Assembly (NCBI GenBank): GCA_035263865.1
Contig: DATFQX010000329.1
Coordinates: 22,527 to 86,526, forward strand
From: VAZQ01 sp035263865
Lineage (GTDB): Bacteria; Pseudomonadota; Alphaproteobacteria; Rhizobiales; Xanthobacteraceae
DNA: 64,000 nucleotides
Reading direction: 5' to 3'
Every line of letters starts with the position of its first letter. Position 1 is the stretch's first letter. The notes beneath the pieces were generated by a model. That model searched no databases. It was not told where the DNA came from and was given only the letters and a program-made list of their open reading frames with translations. This document shows positions 51,138 to 60,538 of the stretch, in pieces. A program made the position numbers and the translations under genes.

Positions 51138-53228
51138 ATGACGCGACGCACTGCAGCAAAAAGGAACGGTTCGCGCGTTCGGCTCGCCGCCGATATCGGC
51201 GGGACTTTCACGGATATCGCCGTCTTCGACGATCGGACCGGCAAGCTGAGCTTCGGCAAAGCGTTATCGACACCGCACCGGCTGGTCGAGGGCATCAATG
51301 CCGGGGTGGTTAAGGCAGGCAGCGCCTACAAATCCGCTGGGCTTTTTCTGCACGGCTCCACGATCGCCATCAACACCATCCTGGAGCGCACGGGCGCGAA
51401 GACCGCGCTCCTGGTCACCGAGGGGTTCCGCGACATTTACGAGATCGGCCGCATCAACCGGCCGGATGCGTACAATCTATTCTTCCGCAAACACGAGCCG
51501 CTGGTGGAGCGGGCGCTGCGCTTTGAGATCAAGGAGCGCGTGCTCTCCGACGGCGAGATCGAAACGGCGCTCGACGACGCGGAGATCGAGGCGTTGGGCC
51601 GTTCGCTCGAGCGGCTCGGGGTCGAGGCAACCGCAATCCTCTTTCTCAACTGCTTCGCGCGGCATGAGCATGAAGCGCGCGCCAAGGCGATCCTCGAGCG
51701 CAATCATCCGCACATGTTTGTCTCCGCCTCGCATGAACTCTCCGAGGAATATCGTGAGTTCGAGCGCTGCTCGACGGTAGCGGCCAACGCGTATATCGGG
51801 CCGATCGTTCGGCGATACGTCGGCGAGATCGATGACCACATTCGCCGCGAGGGCTTTGCCGGCTCGTTCTTAATCGTGCAGTCGACGGGCGGTCTCTACC
51901 AAGCGGAGCAGGCCAAACGGCACTGCGTACACATGCTGGAATCGGGACCGGCGGCCGGAGTCATCGGTACGCAGGCGCTTTGTCGGGCACTGGGGCTGAA
52001 AAATGCCATCGCCTTCGATATGGGCGGCACCACGGCCAAAGCTGGCGTCATTCACAAGGGGGAAGCGCTCACGACCGGTGCCGCCTTGATCGGCGGCTAC
52101 GACAGGGCGCTGCCAGTGCAGATCGCGATGATGGATATTTTCGAGGTCGGCACCGGTGGCGGCTCGATCGCGCGAGCGGAGGAGGGTGGACTGCGGGTTG
52201 GGCCGCAAAGCGCGGGCGCGGCTCCGGGCCCCGCCTGCTATGGCCTCGGCGGCACGGAGCCAACTGTGACGGATGCCAATCTCGTTCTCGGCCGGCTTGC
52301 CGCCGAGCGCTTCCTCGGCGGCGAGATGCGGCTCGACGTCGAGGCCGCAGAAAGCGCGCTCACCGAACGCGTGGCAAAGCCTCTCGGTATGGATGTGACA
52401 GCGGCGGCCGAGGGAATCTTACGCATCGCCGCGACCGCGATGTCCTATGCGGTGAAAGGAGTGACCACCGAGCGCGGTCTCGATGCCGGCGACTTCGCGC
52501 TGATGGCCTATGGCGGCGCCGGCCCGTTGCATGCGGTACAGGTCGCACGCGAGCTCGGGATCAGGACCGTCATCGTTCCGACCGGGCCAGGCGTGTTCTC
52601 GGCCTTCGGCATGCTGTTTTCGGATCTGCGCTACGATTTCGTGCGGACCTGGTTCACACGGCTAGACGACGCGCCGTTTGCTGCGATCGAACGGGTCTAC
52701 CGAGATCTCGAGCGCCAGGGCCGCGCCGCGATCGCGGGCGCAGCGGTCAAGCCGCAGAAGATTACCCTGAGGCGGGCAGCCGATATGCGCTATGTGGGCC
52801 AGGAGCACGCGGTCACCGTGGACCTGCCGCTCAAGCTGTTCGAGCGGCAAGACCGCCGCGCGATCAAGCGCCTATTCGACGCCATGCATGAATTGCGCTA
52901 CGGCACCTCGGCGCCGGAGGAGCCGGCCGAAATCGTGAGTCTGCGCAGCACCGTCACCGGCGTCATGCGTAAGCCGCCGCAGGAGACGATCGCGCGCGGC
53001 AAACGCGCGCCGGACCGATCCGCGTTTACCGGCAGACGGTCGGTGTATTTGGATGGGAAGTTCTGTCCAACACCGACCTATGCGCGCTCGGCGCTCGCTG
53101 CCGGCAACCGAATCAGCGGACCCGCGCTGATCGAGGAACATGCGGCAACCACCCTGCTCTTGCCCGGCGATCGGCTCGAAGTCGATGTCCGCGGGCATCT
53201 GATCATTGACGTGACGGGAGATCGATAA
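51138..53228 (+). CDS. hyuA: Hydantoinase/oxoprolinase subunit A (HyuA-like)
   Basis: 696 residues. The ASKHA-type ATP site is at the start: A-A-D-I-G-G-T-F-T-D-I-A (~17–28). I-A-F-D-M-G-G-T-T-A-K-A-G (~295) is the second phosphate loop, and Y-G-G-A-G-P-L-H-A (~457) the third conserved block. This subunit, with HyuB, catalyses ATP-dependent opening of hydantoins, 5-oxoproline or related rings; the pair also includes acetophenone and acetone carboxylases. HyuB follows five bases later. There is no third small subunit, which favours the hydantoinase/oxoprolinase type. Confidence 0.92.
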   Translation: MTRRTAAKRNGSRVRLAADIGGTFTDIAVFDDRTGKLSFGKALSTPHRLVEGINAGVVKAGSAYKSAGLFLHGSTIAINTILERTGAKTALLVTEGFRDIYEIGRINRPDAYNLFFRKHEPLVERALRFEIKERVLSDGEIETALDDAEIEALGRSLERLGVEATAILFLNCFARHEHEARAKAILERNHPHMFVSASHELSEEYREFERCSTVAANAYIGPIVRRYVGEIDDHIRREGFAGSFLIVQSTGGLYQAEQAKRHCVHMLESGPAAGVIGTQALCRALGLKNAIAFDMGGTTAKAGVIHKGEALTTGAALIGGYDRALPVQIAMMDIFEVGTGGGSIARAEEGGLRVGPQSAGAAPGPACYGLGGTEPTVTDANLVLGRLAAERFLGGEMRLDVEAAESALTERVAKPLGMDVTAAAEGILRIAATAMSYAVKGVTTERGLDAGDFALMAYGGAGPLHAVQVARELGIRTVIVPTGPGVFSAFGMLFSDLRYDFVRTWFTRLDDAPFAAIERVYRDLERQGRAAIAGAAVKPQKITLRRAADMRYVGQEHAVTVDLPLKLFERQDRRAIKRLFDAMHELRYGTSAPEEPAEIVSLRSTVTGVMRKPPQETIARGKRAPDRSAFTGRRSVYLDGKFCPTPTYARSALAAGNRISGPALIEEHAATTLLLPGDRLEVDVRGHLIIDVTGDR

Positions 53229-53233
53229 CGGGC

Positions 53234-55057
53234 ATGGCAAAAATGCGAAATCGAGTAACGCGCAACGCGGGCACCGCTCGCAAACGGCGCGATCACCACA
53301 ACATCGATCCCGTGATCACGGAGATCGTGCGCAACGGTGTCATTGCCGTCACGGAGGAAATGAAAACGAACCTCATGCGCACCGCTTACAACATCATCAT
53401 CTACGAAGCGCTCGATTTCACCACCGGCTTGTTTACGCCGAGGGGCGAGACGATCTCGATCGGCATCGGCTTGCCGATGTTCATTCGCGGGATGGCCGAG
53501 ACAGTGAAGGTGAAGATCGCGCATTTCGGCCCTGCCAACATGCATCCAGGCGACATCTACGTCACCAACGATTCCTATCTCACCGGCAGCCATCTCAATC
53601 ACGTCACGCTTACGCTTCCGATCTTTTACAAGGGCAAGCTCGTCGCGTTCTCGTGCTGCATGGCGCACTGGCTCGATATCGGCGGCATCCTCGGCGGCAT
53701 GAGTACCGACATTTTTTCGGAAGGACTGCAGATCCCGATTCTCAAATATCAAGACCGCGGGCGCGTGAATGCGACCCTGGTCGACCTCATCCGGCAGAAC
53801 GTACGCCTGCCGAGCCGGGCTATGGGCGATTTGCGCGCGCAGGTCACCGCGGTGAAGACCGGCGAGCGGCGCTTCGTCGAGCTCATCGAGCGCTACGGGC
53901 GCGACGCCGTGCTCGGCGCCATCACCGCGATCATGGATCACGCCGAGGCGATGGCGCGTACGCGTACGCGCACGATCCCCGAGGGTATCTATGAGGCAGA
54001 ATCTTACATGGACGACGACGGCATCGACATCGGCCGCAGAGTGCCGATCCGGGTACGCGTCATCGTCGAGGGTGGCGAGATGACCGTCGACCTGAGCGAA
54101 GTATCGAAACAGGTGCGCGGCTTCTACAATTCCGGCATCACCACCGGCCATGCCTGCGCGCAGGTCGCCTACAAGTGCCTGACCTCGCCGACGGATTATC
54201 CCATCAACGACGGCTCGTTCCGCAGCCTCAAGACCATCGTTCCCCCGGGCCGGGTGATCAGCGCGGTACGGCCGGCGCCGATGCGCTGGTGGATGACTTA
54301 TCCGATGACCATCGTCGACACGATCTTCAAGGCACTGGCACCCGCCATTCCCGATCGCGTGATCGCCGGTCACCACGCCGATCTCCTGGCATCGTCGTTT
54401 CACGGCATCAACGAGCGCACCTCAGAGTTCTTCATCGGCAGCTTCGGGCCACTGGGCGGCGGCTGGGGCGCCAAAATGAGCGAGGACGGCGTCTCCGGGA
54501 CGGTTTGCATCAACGATGGCGATACCCACAATAGCCCGAACGAGCAGGCCGAGTTCAAGTTTCCCATCGTGGTCGAACGCTATGCACTGGTGCCCGATTC
54601 CGGCGGCGCCGGGCGCCGGCGCGGCGGATTGGGCGTCGAGCGCGTGGTGCGCGCGCGCACGAACATGGTGGTGAACAATCAGAGCGAGCGCGCTCATTGC
54701 CGGCCCTGGGGACTCGATGGCGGGCTCGACGGCACCGGCAATGCAGTGGAACTGCGCATCGGCGAAGAATGGAAGCGCGACTTTCCCAATGCCAAGGTGT
54801 TAGTGGCGCAGCTCAAGCCCGGCGACGCGTTCAAAATCCGCTCGGGCGGCGGCGGCGGTTACGGCAATCCGCTGGAGCGACCGGTCGAGCAAGTTCGCGA
54901 GGACGTGCGGCAAGGGTACGTGACGGTCAAATCCGCCGCGGAACTCTATGGCGTGATGCTCGACCCCGAGACCTTCGAGGTTGACGCGGTGGCAACGGAG
55001 AAGTTGCGCGCAGCTCGAACCGCGCATCGAAATGCAGCGGATGCACGCTCAGCGTGA
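53234..55057 (+). CDS. hyuB: Hydantoinase/oxoprolinase subunit B (HyuB-like)
   Basis: 607 residues. I-D-P-V-I-T-E-I-V-R-N-G near residue 26 and M-R-T-A-Y-N-I-I-I-Y-E-A-L-D-F begin the HyuB domain; H-P-G-D-I-Y-V-T-N-D, H-L-N-H-V-T-L and G-G-G-G-Y-G-N-P are further family blocks. A basic stretch (N-R-V-T-R-N-A-G-T-A-R-K-R-R) precedes the domain and is unusual. It forms the catalytic complex with the A subunit. The reaction cannot be fixed from sequence. Confidence 0.92.
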   Translation: MAKMRNRVTRNAGTARKRRDHHNIDPVITEIVRNGVIAVTEEMKTNLMRTAYNIIIYEALDFTTGLFTPRGETISIGIGLPMFIRGMAETVKVKIAHFGPANMHPGDIYVTNDSYLTGSHLNHVTLTLPIFYKGKLVAFSCCMAHWLDIGGILGGMSTDIFSEGLQIPILKYQDRGRVNATLVDLIRQNVRLPSRAMGDLRAQVTAVKTGERRFVELIERYGRDAVLGAITAIMDHAEAMARTRTRTIPEGIYEAESYMDDDGIDIGRRVPIRVRVIVEGGEMTVDLSEVSKQVRGFYNSGITTGHACAQVAYKCLTSPTDYPINDGSFRSLKTIVPPGRVISAVRPAPMRWWMTYPMTIVDTIFKALAPAIPDRVIAGHHADLLASSFHGINERTSEFFIGSFGPLGGGWGAKMSEDGVSGTVCINDGDTHNSPNEQAEFKFPIVVERYALVPDSGGAGRRRGGLGVERVVRARTNMVVNNQSERAHCRPWGLDGGLDGTGNAVELRIGEEWKRDFPNAKVLVAQLKPGDAFKIRSGGGGGYGNPLERPVEQVREDVRQGYVTVKSAAELYGVMLDPETFEVDAVATEKLRAARTAHRNAADARSA

Positions 55058-55123
55058 CAGGCCTATGCCGACGCGCGTGTGCCCGCATGAATCACGGCGG
55101 GAGCGCCGCCAGACGAGGGCCTT

Positions 55124-55381
55124 TCAGCGCCTGAGCTTCGCGGTGAACGACATCGCGCCGCCCCCACAACAGGGACAGCTCATCGCGAGCAGAATCTTTT
55201 GCTTTTGCTCCTCGTCAAGATCGGCGCGATCGATGAGTTGTCGCGCCTGTTGCTCGAACAGCGCATGGAGCGAGAGGTCGCTGTACGAGATCTGACCCTC
55301 GCTAGCGGCAGGCGCAGCGCGCTCGGGGAGGCCTCGTTTCGTCGGCCGGCGGACACGGGTGTTCTGCTTGCGCCTTGCCAT
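55124..55381 (-). CDS. Small conserved-looking protein with a C-terminal CPCC motif
   Basis: 85 residues from the ATG at 55381 (M-A-R-R-K-Q-N-T-R-V-R-R); an open frame extends to an ATG at 55510. A basic N-terminus is followed by an acidic helical region (S-L-H-A-L-F-E-Q-Q-A-R-Q-L-I-D-R-A-D-L) and M-S-C-P-C-C-G-G-G-A-M-S-F. The C-P-C-C pair could bind a metal but is only half of a zinc ribbon. Function unknown. It lies tail-to-tail with hyuB and head-to-head with the amidohydrolase gene. Confidence 0.6.
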   Translation of the reverse strand: MARRKQNTRVRRPTKRGLPERAAPAASEGQISYSDLSLHALFEQQARQLIDRADLDEEQKQKILLAMSCPCCGGGAMSFTAKLRR

Positions 55382-55590
55382 TGATTTCTGCGCAGTCTCA
55401 CTGTCGGCGGTCGGCTCGGCTACGCGCGATTCATCTTCTGCGCTGGGCCTGCCGGTACAGTCTGGACCATAGACTCCCTCTGCAGACTCTCTCTGCCCAT
55501 TCGGGTTCATGATACGATAGCTTCGTGCTGCGCAACAGACAGGCGCGTTTTCCCCTTTGCTTGGAAAGCGCGTCGGGTGTTTCTGGTGGG

Positions 55591-56670
55591 ATGGGCGGCG
55601 TGACTGGCGGTTCTGAGAAAGCTCCTCCTGATGCGGGCAAAAAGGAGGTGACGGGCAAGTCGTCGGGCCGCGCGGAGTTGCGGGCAATCGACTTTCACGC
55701 ACACGTCATCGTGCCGGAAGTCTACGCGCTGGCGGCGCAGCACAATGTTTTCTCCGAGCTGCCCAGCGACCCCGGCGTCACTGACGAAATGCGACGCAAC
55801 ATCAAGGAGCGCGCCATCACCGTGCTCGCGCGCATGAGCGACGTTACCGAGCGCATCGGCAACATGGATGCGATGGGGGTTGGCGTCCAGGTGCTGAGCG
55901 CGAGCCTTGTACATCAGGGACTGGAATGGGCAGATGGGCAAACGAGCCTGCGGCTTGCGCGCATGACTAATGATTGGATCGCCAAGGCCGTCGCCTTGCA
56001 CCCGGCCCGACTAATCGGGCTCGGTACGCTGCCGCTGCACGTGCCGGCGCTCGCTGTGAGCGAACTCGAGCGCTCCGTGCGCGAACTCGGGCTCAAGGGG
56101 GCGGCGATCTCGACCACGGCCGGTCCGATGGAGCTCGGTGATGCACAGCTGGGGTCGTTCTGGGGCAAGGCGGAAGAGCTCGATGCTGTCATCTTCATCC
56201 ATCCCGGCGGCAATCGTGACCGCCGCTTCAAACGCTTTCACCTCTGGAACAGCGTCGGGCAGGCATTTGAGGAGGCGATGGCACTCTCGTCGTTGATGTA
56301 TGACGGTGTGCTGGAAACGTTCCCGAGACTTAAAATCTGCATCTCCCATGGCGGTGGTTACATGCCCTACTATATGGGCCGAATTGACCGGAACTACGTC
56401 GAAAAGGCCAACACCCGTATCAACATGCGAAGGCCGCCGATCGAGTATCTGCGCATGCTTTATTTCGACAGCTGCGTCTACGACCGCGCGGTGCTGCAAC
56501 ATCTAGTCGACAAAGTGGGCGCGGAGCGCGTGCTGCTCGGCTCGGACTATCCCGTGGGCGAAAACAAGCCGATCGAATTCGTCGCCGAGACAGACATGTT
56601 GTCAGCGGCACAGAAAGAGGCAATCGTGCGGGCAAACGCGGCGGCGCTGCTTGGTCTGTCAAATCCTTAA
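55591..56670 (+). CDS. Amidohydrolase 2 / ACMSD-like metal-dependent hydrolase or decarboxylase
   Basis: 359 residues from the ATG at 55591; a GTG at 55525 extends it. After a Gly/Lys-rich start, the metal site appears as I-D-F-H-A-H-V (~33), V-I-F-I-H-P-G-G, I-C-I-S-H-G-G-G-Y-M-P and L-L-G-S-D-Y-P-V-G. The family includes ACMSD and non-oxidative aryl-acid decarboxylases. It lies directly upstream of an ABC transporter on the same strand (80 bases), so it may degrade the imported compound. Confidence 0.85.
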   Translation: MGGVTGGSEKAPPDAGKKEVTGKSSGRAELRAIDFHAHVIVPEVYALAAQHNVFSELPSDPGVTDEMRRNIKERAITVLARMSDVTERIGNMDAMGVGVQVLSASLVHQGLEWADGQTSLRLARMTNDWIAKAVALHPARLIGLGTLPLHVPALAVSELERSVRELGLKGAAISTTAGPMELGDAQLGSFWGKAEELDAVIFIHPGGNRDRRFKRFHLWNSVGQAFEEAMALSSLMYDGVLETFPRLKICISHGGGYMPYYMGRIDRNYVEKANTRINMRRPPIEYLRMLYFDSCVYDRAVLQHLVDKVGAERVLLGSDYPVGENKPIEFVAETDMLSAAQKEAIVRANAAALLGLSNP

Positions 56671-56749
56671 GCGATGCGGGCGGTCGCGCAGATACGCTTC
56701 CGCGCAGCTCGGCGCCATCGAGGACTTCCTTCAGCATGGATGCGAGGTG

Positions 56750-57577
56750 ATGGACCCCAAAGGCAGCGGGCACGAGCTGCAGACAATGGCGCCGGCCCAA
56801 ATCGTCATCGATGGCGTGAGCCATTGTTATAGGCCGCCCACTGGCCGGCCGGTGCTTGCGCTCGAGGACGTGTCACTCGAGATAACTGCGCGTGAATTCG
56901 TTGCATTGCTCGGGCCCTCAGGCTGTGGCAAGTCGACGTTTCTCTATCTGATCGGCGGCTTTTTGCCCACGGAAACCGGCCGGATTCTCATCGAGGGCAG
57001 ACCGATTGGTGCTCCGGGCCCGGATCGAGGCGTCGTCTTCCAACATTTTGCGTTGTTTCCGTGGAAAACGGTCCGCGCCAACGTCCTTTACGGCTTGGAG
57101 CGGATGGGGCTTGCACGCGAGGAACGCGAGAGGCGGGCACAATCCTTCATCGACCTGGTCGGGCTCACCGGCTTCGAAGACAGCTATCCGTCGCAACTGT
57201 CCGGCGGGATGCGGCAGCGCACCGCGATTGCGCGCACACTCGCCTTCGACCCGAAAATTCTGCTGATGGACGAGCCATTCGGCGCGCTCGACGCGCAGAC
57301 CCGCGGCCTCATGCAGTCCGAGCTGCTGCGCATCTGGGAACGAACGCCGAAAACCGTGATTTTCGTCACCCACGACGTGCAGGAGGCGGTCTATCTCGCC
57401 GATCGCGTGGCGGTGATGTCTGCGCGGCCCGGCCGGATCATCGCGATCGTCAACACCAAATTCGACAAGAGCGATCCAGCAATCTTTAAAAACCAAGGGT
57501 TCATCGACAAAGTCGACGAAATCTGGAACCTGGTGCGCATCGAAGCGATCAAAGCACAGGGCGCGCGTGCATCATGA
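56750..57577 (+). CDS. NitT/TauT-type ABC transporter ATP-binding protein
   Basis: 275 residues from the ATG at 56750 (GAGGTG upstream). Walker A G-P-S-G-C-G-K-S at 55–62, Q-loop V-F-Q-H-F-A-L-F-P-W, signature L-S-G-G-M-R-Q-R, Walker B I-L-L-M-D-E-P-F-G-A-L-D, switch F-V-T-H-D-V-Q-E-A-V. The Q-loop 'FPW' and the 'VQEAVYLADRV' block are typical of the nitrate/sulfonate/taurine subfamily (SsuB/TauB). Two permease genes follow. No periplasmic NMT1/SsuA receptor is nearby. Confidence 0.92.
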   Translation: MDPKGSGHELQTMAPAQIVIDGVSHCYRPPTGRPVLALEDVSLEITAREFVALLGPSGCGKSTFLYLIGGFLPTETGRILIEGRPIGAPGPDRGVVFQHFALFPWKTVRANVLYGLERMGLAREERERRAQSFIDLVGLTGFEDSYPSQLSGGMRQRTAIARTLAFDPKILLMDEPFGALDAQTRGLMQSELLRIWERTPKTVIFVTHDVQEAVYLADRVAVMSARPGRIIAIVNTKFDKSDPAIFKNQGFIDKVDEIWNLVRIEAIKAQGARAS

Positions 57578-57614
57578 GTGAGCTGTCGCTCTTTCAGCGC
57601 ACCACGATAGTCCA

Positions 57615-58358
57615 ATGAAGGCGGGGCTGCTGCGTTATGTTCCGCTTCTCTTGCTCGCGCTGGCGTGGGAGGCCGGCGCGCGCAGCGGCCTGATCTCCAC
57701 GCTGGCCTTACCGCCGCTGAGTGCCGTCGTTGCAGCCTGGATCGAGCTTCTCAAGGACGGCGAGCTCGTCAGCAACGGCGCCGCGTCGCTATGGCGCGCG
57801 AGCGCCGGGCTCACTTTGGCGATCGTGATCGGGGCCGGGCTCGGAATCTTCATGGCGTGGTGGCGTCCGGTGAACGTGCTGCTTAGTCCGTTGGTGGAAA
57901 TGTTTTATCCAATGCCGAAGTCGGCGTTGATCCCGGTAACGGTACTGTGGCTCGGATTCGGCAACAGCTCGAAAATCCTGCTGATCTTTCTCGGCTGCAT
58001 GCTGCCGGTCACGATCGGCGCGTTCAACGGCGCGCGCTCGAGCGAGCAGGCCCTGGTCTGGTCCGCGCGGAGCATGGGGGCGAATCGTCTGCGCATGTTG
58101 TGGGATGTGGTTGTACCGAGCGCGATGCCCGAGTTGCTCAACGGCATCCGCACCGCGCTCGCGCTCTCGTTCATCCTCTTGGTCAGCTCCGAGCTGATCG
58201 CGGCGCGCGAGGGTTTGGGTTATCTCATCGGCTTTCTCGGCGCGAGCGGTACCTATGACGCGATGTTCGCCGTGGTTCTCACGGTCGCATTGCTTGGGTT
58301 CGCGGCCGACCGGATTTACCTCGTGGTCATGCAAAGGATGCTGCGGTGGCAGGAATAG
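57615..58358 (+). CDS. NitT/TauT-type ABC transporter permease (first)
   Basis: 247 residues with about six membrane helices. F-Y-P-M-P-K-S-A-L-I-P-V-T-V-L-W-L-G-F-G and the cytoplasmic loop A-R-S-M-G-A-N-R (EAA loop) are characteristic of SsuC/TauC-type permeases. Its end overlaps the start of the second permease gene by 13 bases. Confidence 0.91.
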   Translation: MKAGLLRYVPLLLLALAWEAGARSGLISTLALPPLSAVVAAWIELLKDGELVSNGAASLWRASAGLTLAIVIGAGLGIFMAWWRPVNVLLSPLVEMFYPMPKSALIPVTVLWLGFGNSSKILLIFLGCMLPVTIGAFNGARSSEQALVWSARSMGANRLRMLWDVVVPSAMPELLNGIRTALALSFILLVSSELIAAREGLGYLIGFLGASGTYDAMFAVVLTVALLGFAADRIYLVVMQRMLRWQE

Positions 58359-59191
58359 GGATGGCGCGCGATCCCTTGGCCGAGTTGGCGCGCGAGCCAG
58401 CTGCCTCTCGTTGGCTGCAGAGCGCGGCTTGGGGCTTTGCGCGGGTCTTTTCCATCTTGGCGCTCGCCCTCGGCTGGGAGCTTGCGGCGCGCTCGGGTGC
58501 GTTCACGCCCTATATGTTGCCGGCGCTCAGCGCGGTGCTCGAGCGCATCTGGCACGATCTCATTGCCGGTGACCTCCTCCTCAACACTGCTGTGACACTC
58601 TACCGCGCGTTGAGCGGCTTTGTGATCGGCGCCATCGCCGGCATCGCACTGGGAATGGGAATTTCCCGAAATCGGCTCGTCAACTGGTTCTTCGACCCAA
58701 TCATTTCGGTCGGGTTCCCCATGCCCAAGATCGCCTTCCTGCCGGTCGTCATCCTCTGGCTGGGAGTCTACGATGTGTCCAAGATCACGATGATTGCGGT
58801 CGAGGCGGTCTTTCCGGTCGTCACGGCCACTGTCGTCGGCATCCGCAGCGTCGAGCGCGAGCTGTTGTGGTCGGCGCGCAACATGGGTGCAGGCGAACGC
58901 GAACTGCTCTGGCAGATCGCCCTACCGGCGGCACTCCCTCAAATCATAACCGGCCTGCAGGTGGCGCTTCCGATCGCACTTATTGTCGCGGTGGTGACCG
59001 AGATGTTCATGGGCGGCTATGGGCTCGGCGGCGCCATGAACACCGCCTCGCGTTTTGCCGATTCGCGCGGCGTCTTCGCCGGCATCGTGGAGATCGCGGT
59101 GCTCGGATATGCGCTGGTCAAGGGCATGATGCTGGTGCGACGGCGCTTATTGCTGTGGCATCAGGAGGCAGTCGCGCCGAGCACAGCGTGA
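58346..59191 (+). CDS. NitT/TauT-type ABC transporter permease (second)
   Basis: 281 residues. The same family as the preceding gene: G-F-P-M-P-K-I-A-F-L-P-V-V-I-L-W-L-G-V-Y and A-R-N-M-G-A-G-E-R-E-L-L. A longer N-terminal segment precedes the first helix. Two different permeases with one ATPase suggest a heterodimeric channel, less usual than the homodimer of SsuC. The transcript ends here, and the next gene fragments are on the other strand. Confidence 0.91.
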   Translation: MAGIGMARDPLAELAREPAASRWLQSAAWGFARVFSILALALGWELAARSGAFTPYMLPALSAVLERIWHDLIAGDLLLNTAVTLYRALSGFVIGAIAGIALGMGISRNRLVNWFFDPIISVGFPMPKIAFLPVVILWLGVYDVSKITMIAVEAVFPVVTATVVGIRSVERELLWSARNMGAGERELLWQIALPAALPQIITGLQVALPIALIVAVVTEMFMGGYGLGGAMNTASRFADSRGVFAGIVEIAVLGYALVKGMMLVRRRLLLWHQEAVAPSTA

Positions 59192-59227
59192 TGAGACGCA
59201 TCCTCCGTCAGCCGCGCCGGCCACGCT

Positions 59228-59689
59228 TCAATTTGATTCGGCGGCCTCGCTGCGAAACTTCAATTCGGCGGCGACCTTCTCGAGCGTCTGCCGGACGCGC
59301 TCGGCCGAAGACGCATCGATCAAACTGGTGTCGATGAAGAGGTCGAGCCCGGTATCCTGTTTGTTGATGACCTGTCCTGACGGGCGCACGCGATCGATGC
59401 GATCTTCCACGACGTAGGGGACGACCGGATAGGCAATCCCCTTCAAAGTGATCGGCTCAAGCGGTCGTCCGCGCACCATGTCGCGCACCAGCATGAATGT
59501 CTCGTAGCTCAGCACGATCTCGCCTGGCTGGGCGATCGACTGCAGACGGGCGGCGAGATTAGTTTCGGCGCCGATGATGGTGTAATCCATCCGGTCGTCG
59601 CTGCCGAAATTTCCGACGTTGCAGAAGCCTGTGTTGATGCCCATGCGCGCGCGGAAGGGCTCGGCGATGCCGCGCTTGCGCCATTCAAG
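59228..59689 (-). pseudogene. C-terminal fragment of a class III adenylate/guanylate cyclase
   Basis: About 150 residues beginning L-E-W-R-K-R-G-I-A-E-P-F and continuing R-M-G-I-N-T-G-F-C-N-V-G-N-F-G-S, then M-D-Y-T-I-I-G and N-L-A-A-R-L-Q-S: the second half of a class III cyclase catalytic domain. The first half, with the metal-binding aspartates, is missing, and no start codon of its own is evident. Upstream the reading frame meets a Bug-type gene fragment in a different frame. It is most likely a deletion remnant with no activity. Confidence 0.75.
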
Positions 59690-59922
59690 GCACGCGTGCC
59701 GACCAAGGCAGAACCGCCCGCGCGATTGTTGACAACGACCTGTTGGCCGAGCGCGACCGAAAGCTTCTCCGCGACGACGCGTCCCATGGCATCGACGCCG
59801 CCGCCGGGCGGATAAGGCACGATCAGAGCGATGGTGCGGTTCGGATAATCCTGCGCGAGCGCTTGCGCACAAACACCCATCGCGACCGCAGCAGCGGCCG
59901 CGGCCTGCAACAGCCTGCGCAT
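59690..59922 (-). pseudogene. N-terminal fragment of a Bug-family binding protein
   Basis: About 77 residues: a signal peptide (M-R-R-L-L-Q-A-A-A…A-L-A-Q-D), Y-P-N-R-T-I-A-L-I-V-P-Y-P-P-G-G-G-V-D-A, then V-V-V-N-N-R-A-G-G-S-A-L-V-G-T-R-A, where similarity to Bug proteins stops. The full family has about 320 residues. At about 59690 the sequence becomes adenylate cyclase in another frame. The open frame runs on to 59509 with nonsense residues. Confidence 0.75.
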
Positions 59923-60013
59923 CGGTTCCCTCCCCGTTTTGGTCTGGCCGGCCGCCGCCCTCGATGCGCTTTGAGCGGCGGCCGAGTCGCTACTCAGCTA
60001 CTCCAACGCAACC

Positions 60014-60193
60014 TCAGTGAACGAGACCGTCCATCTGCAGGCGCGCGATTTCGTCCTTCACCAGCAACTTGCGACGTTTCAACTCCACGATCTGAAGATC
60101 GTCGACGGACGGATGCGAGCGGGCCTCGGCAATTTCCGCTTCCAGGGCCCGGTGCCGCCGTTCCAGTTCCGCAAGATGGGCTTCTAGGGACAT
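60014..60193 (-). CDS. DUF465 (YdcH-like) small coiled-coil protein
   Basis: 59 residues: M-S-L-E-A-H-L-A-E-L-E-R-R-H-R-A-L-E…, then D-D-L-Q-I-V-E-L-K-R-R-K-L-L-V-K-D-E-I-A-R-L. The heptad-like E/L/K pattern and the L-K-R-R/K-K-L-x-L-K-D-E-I block define DUF465. GGGG precedes the ATG. The role of the family is unknown. A second DUF465 gene reads the other way at 60539. Confidence 0.85.
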   Translation of the reverse strand: MSLEAHLAELERRHRALEAEIAEARSHPSVDDLQIVELKRRKLLVKDEIARLQMDGLVH

Positions 60194-60538
60194 TTTGGGG
60201 GGTTCTCCTCAGCCAGATCTGCCTGACCCAGGCAGTCTACACCGGTTTAGACGGTTTTCGAAGCGGGTTTGCTTGTGCAGCGCAGCAACGTCGTAATTAC
60301 GTGGGGATTCCTGTGCGGAGCCGTCGCCTCGAGCGGATAAGGAGCGCCCCCTTTCACAAAAAGAGGGAAGGTCACCACCGCCGGTTCCTTGCCCGCGCAA
60401 TCGGCGCGCGCAGGTCGGCGGACGCCCCGACCGAGGTGGTGGTCAGGAGCCGCAAATCGCGCTAGGTGAAAGCCCGAGCGCGTTTGGACGCAAAGCCGTG
60501 CGCCGGGCGCTGTCGCGGCCCAAGCATCAGCGGTGGCG
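60194..60538. other. Intergenic region between two divergent DUF465 genes
   Basis: About 345 bases with no convincing gene. Small open frames on both strands have no family features. It presumably holds both promoters. No repeat or RNA was recognised. Confidence 0.45.
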
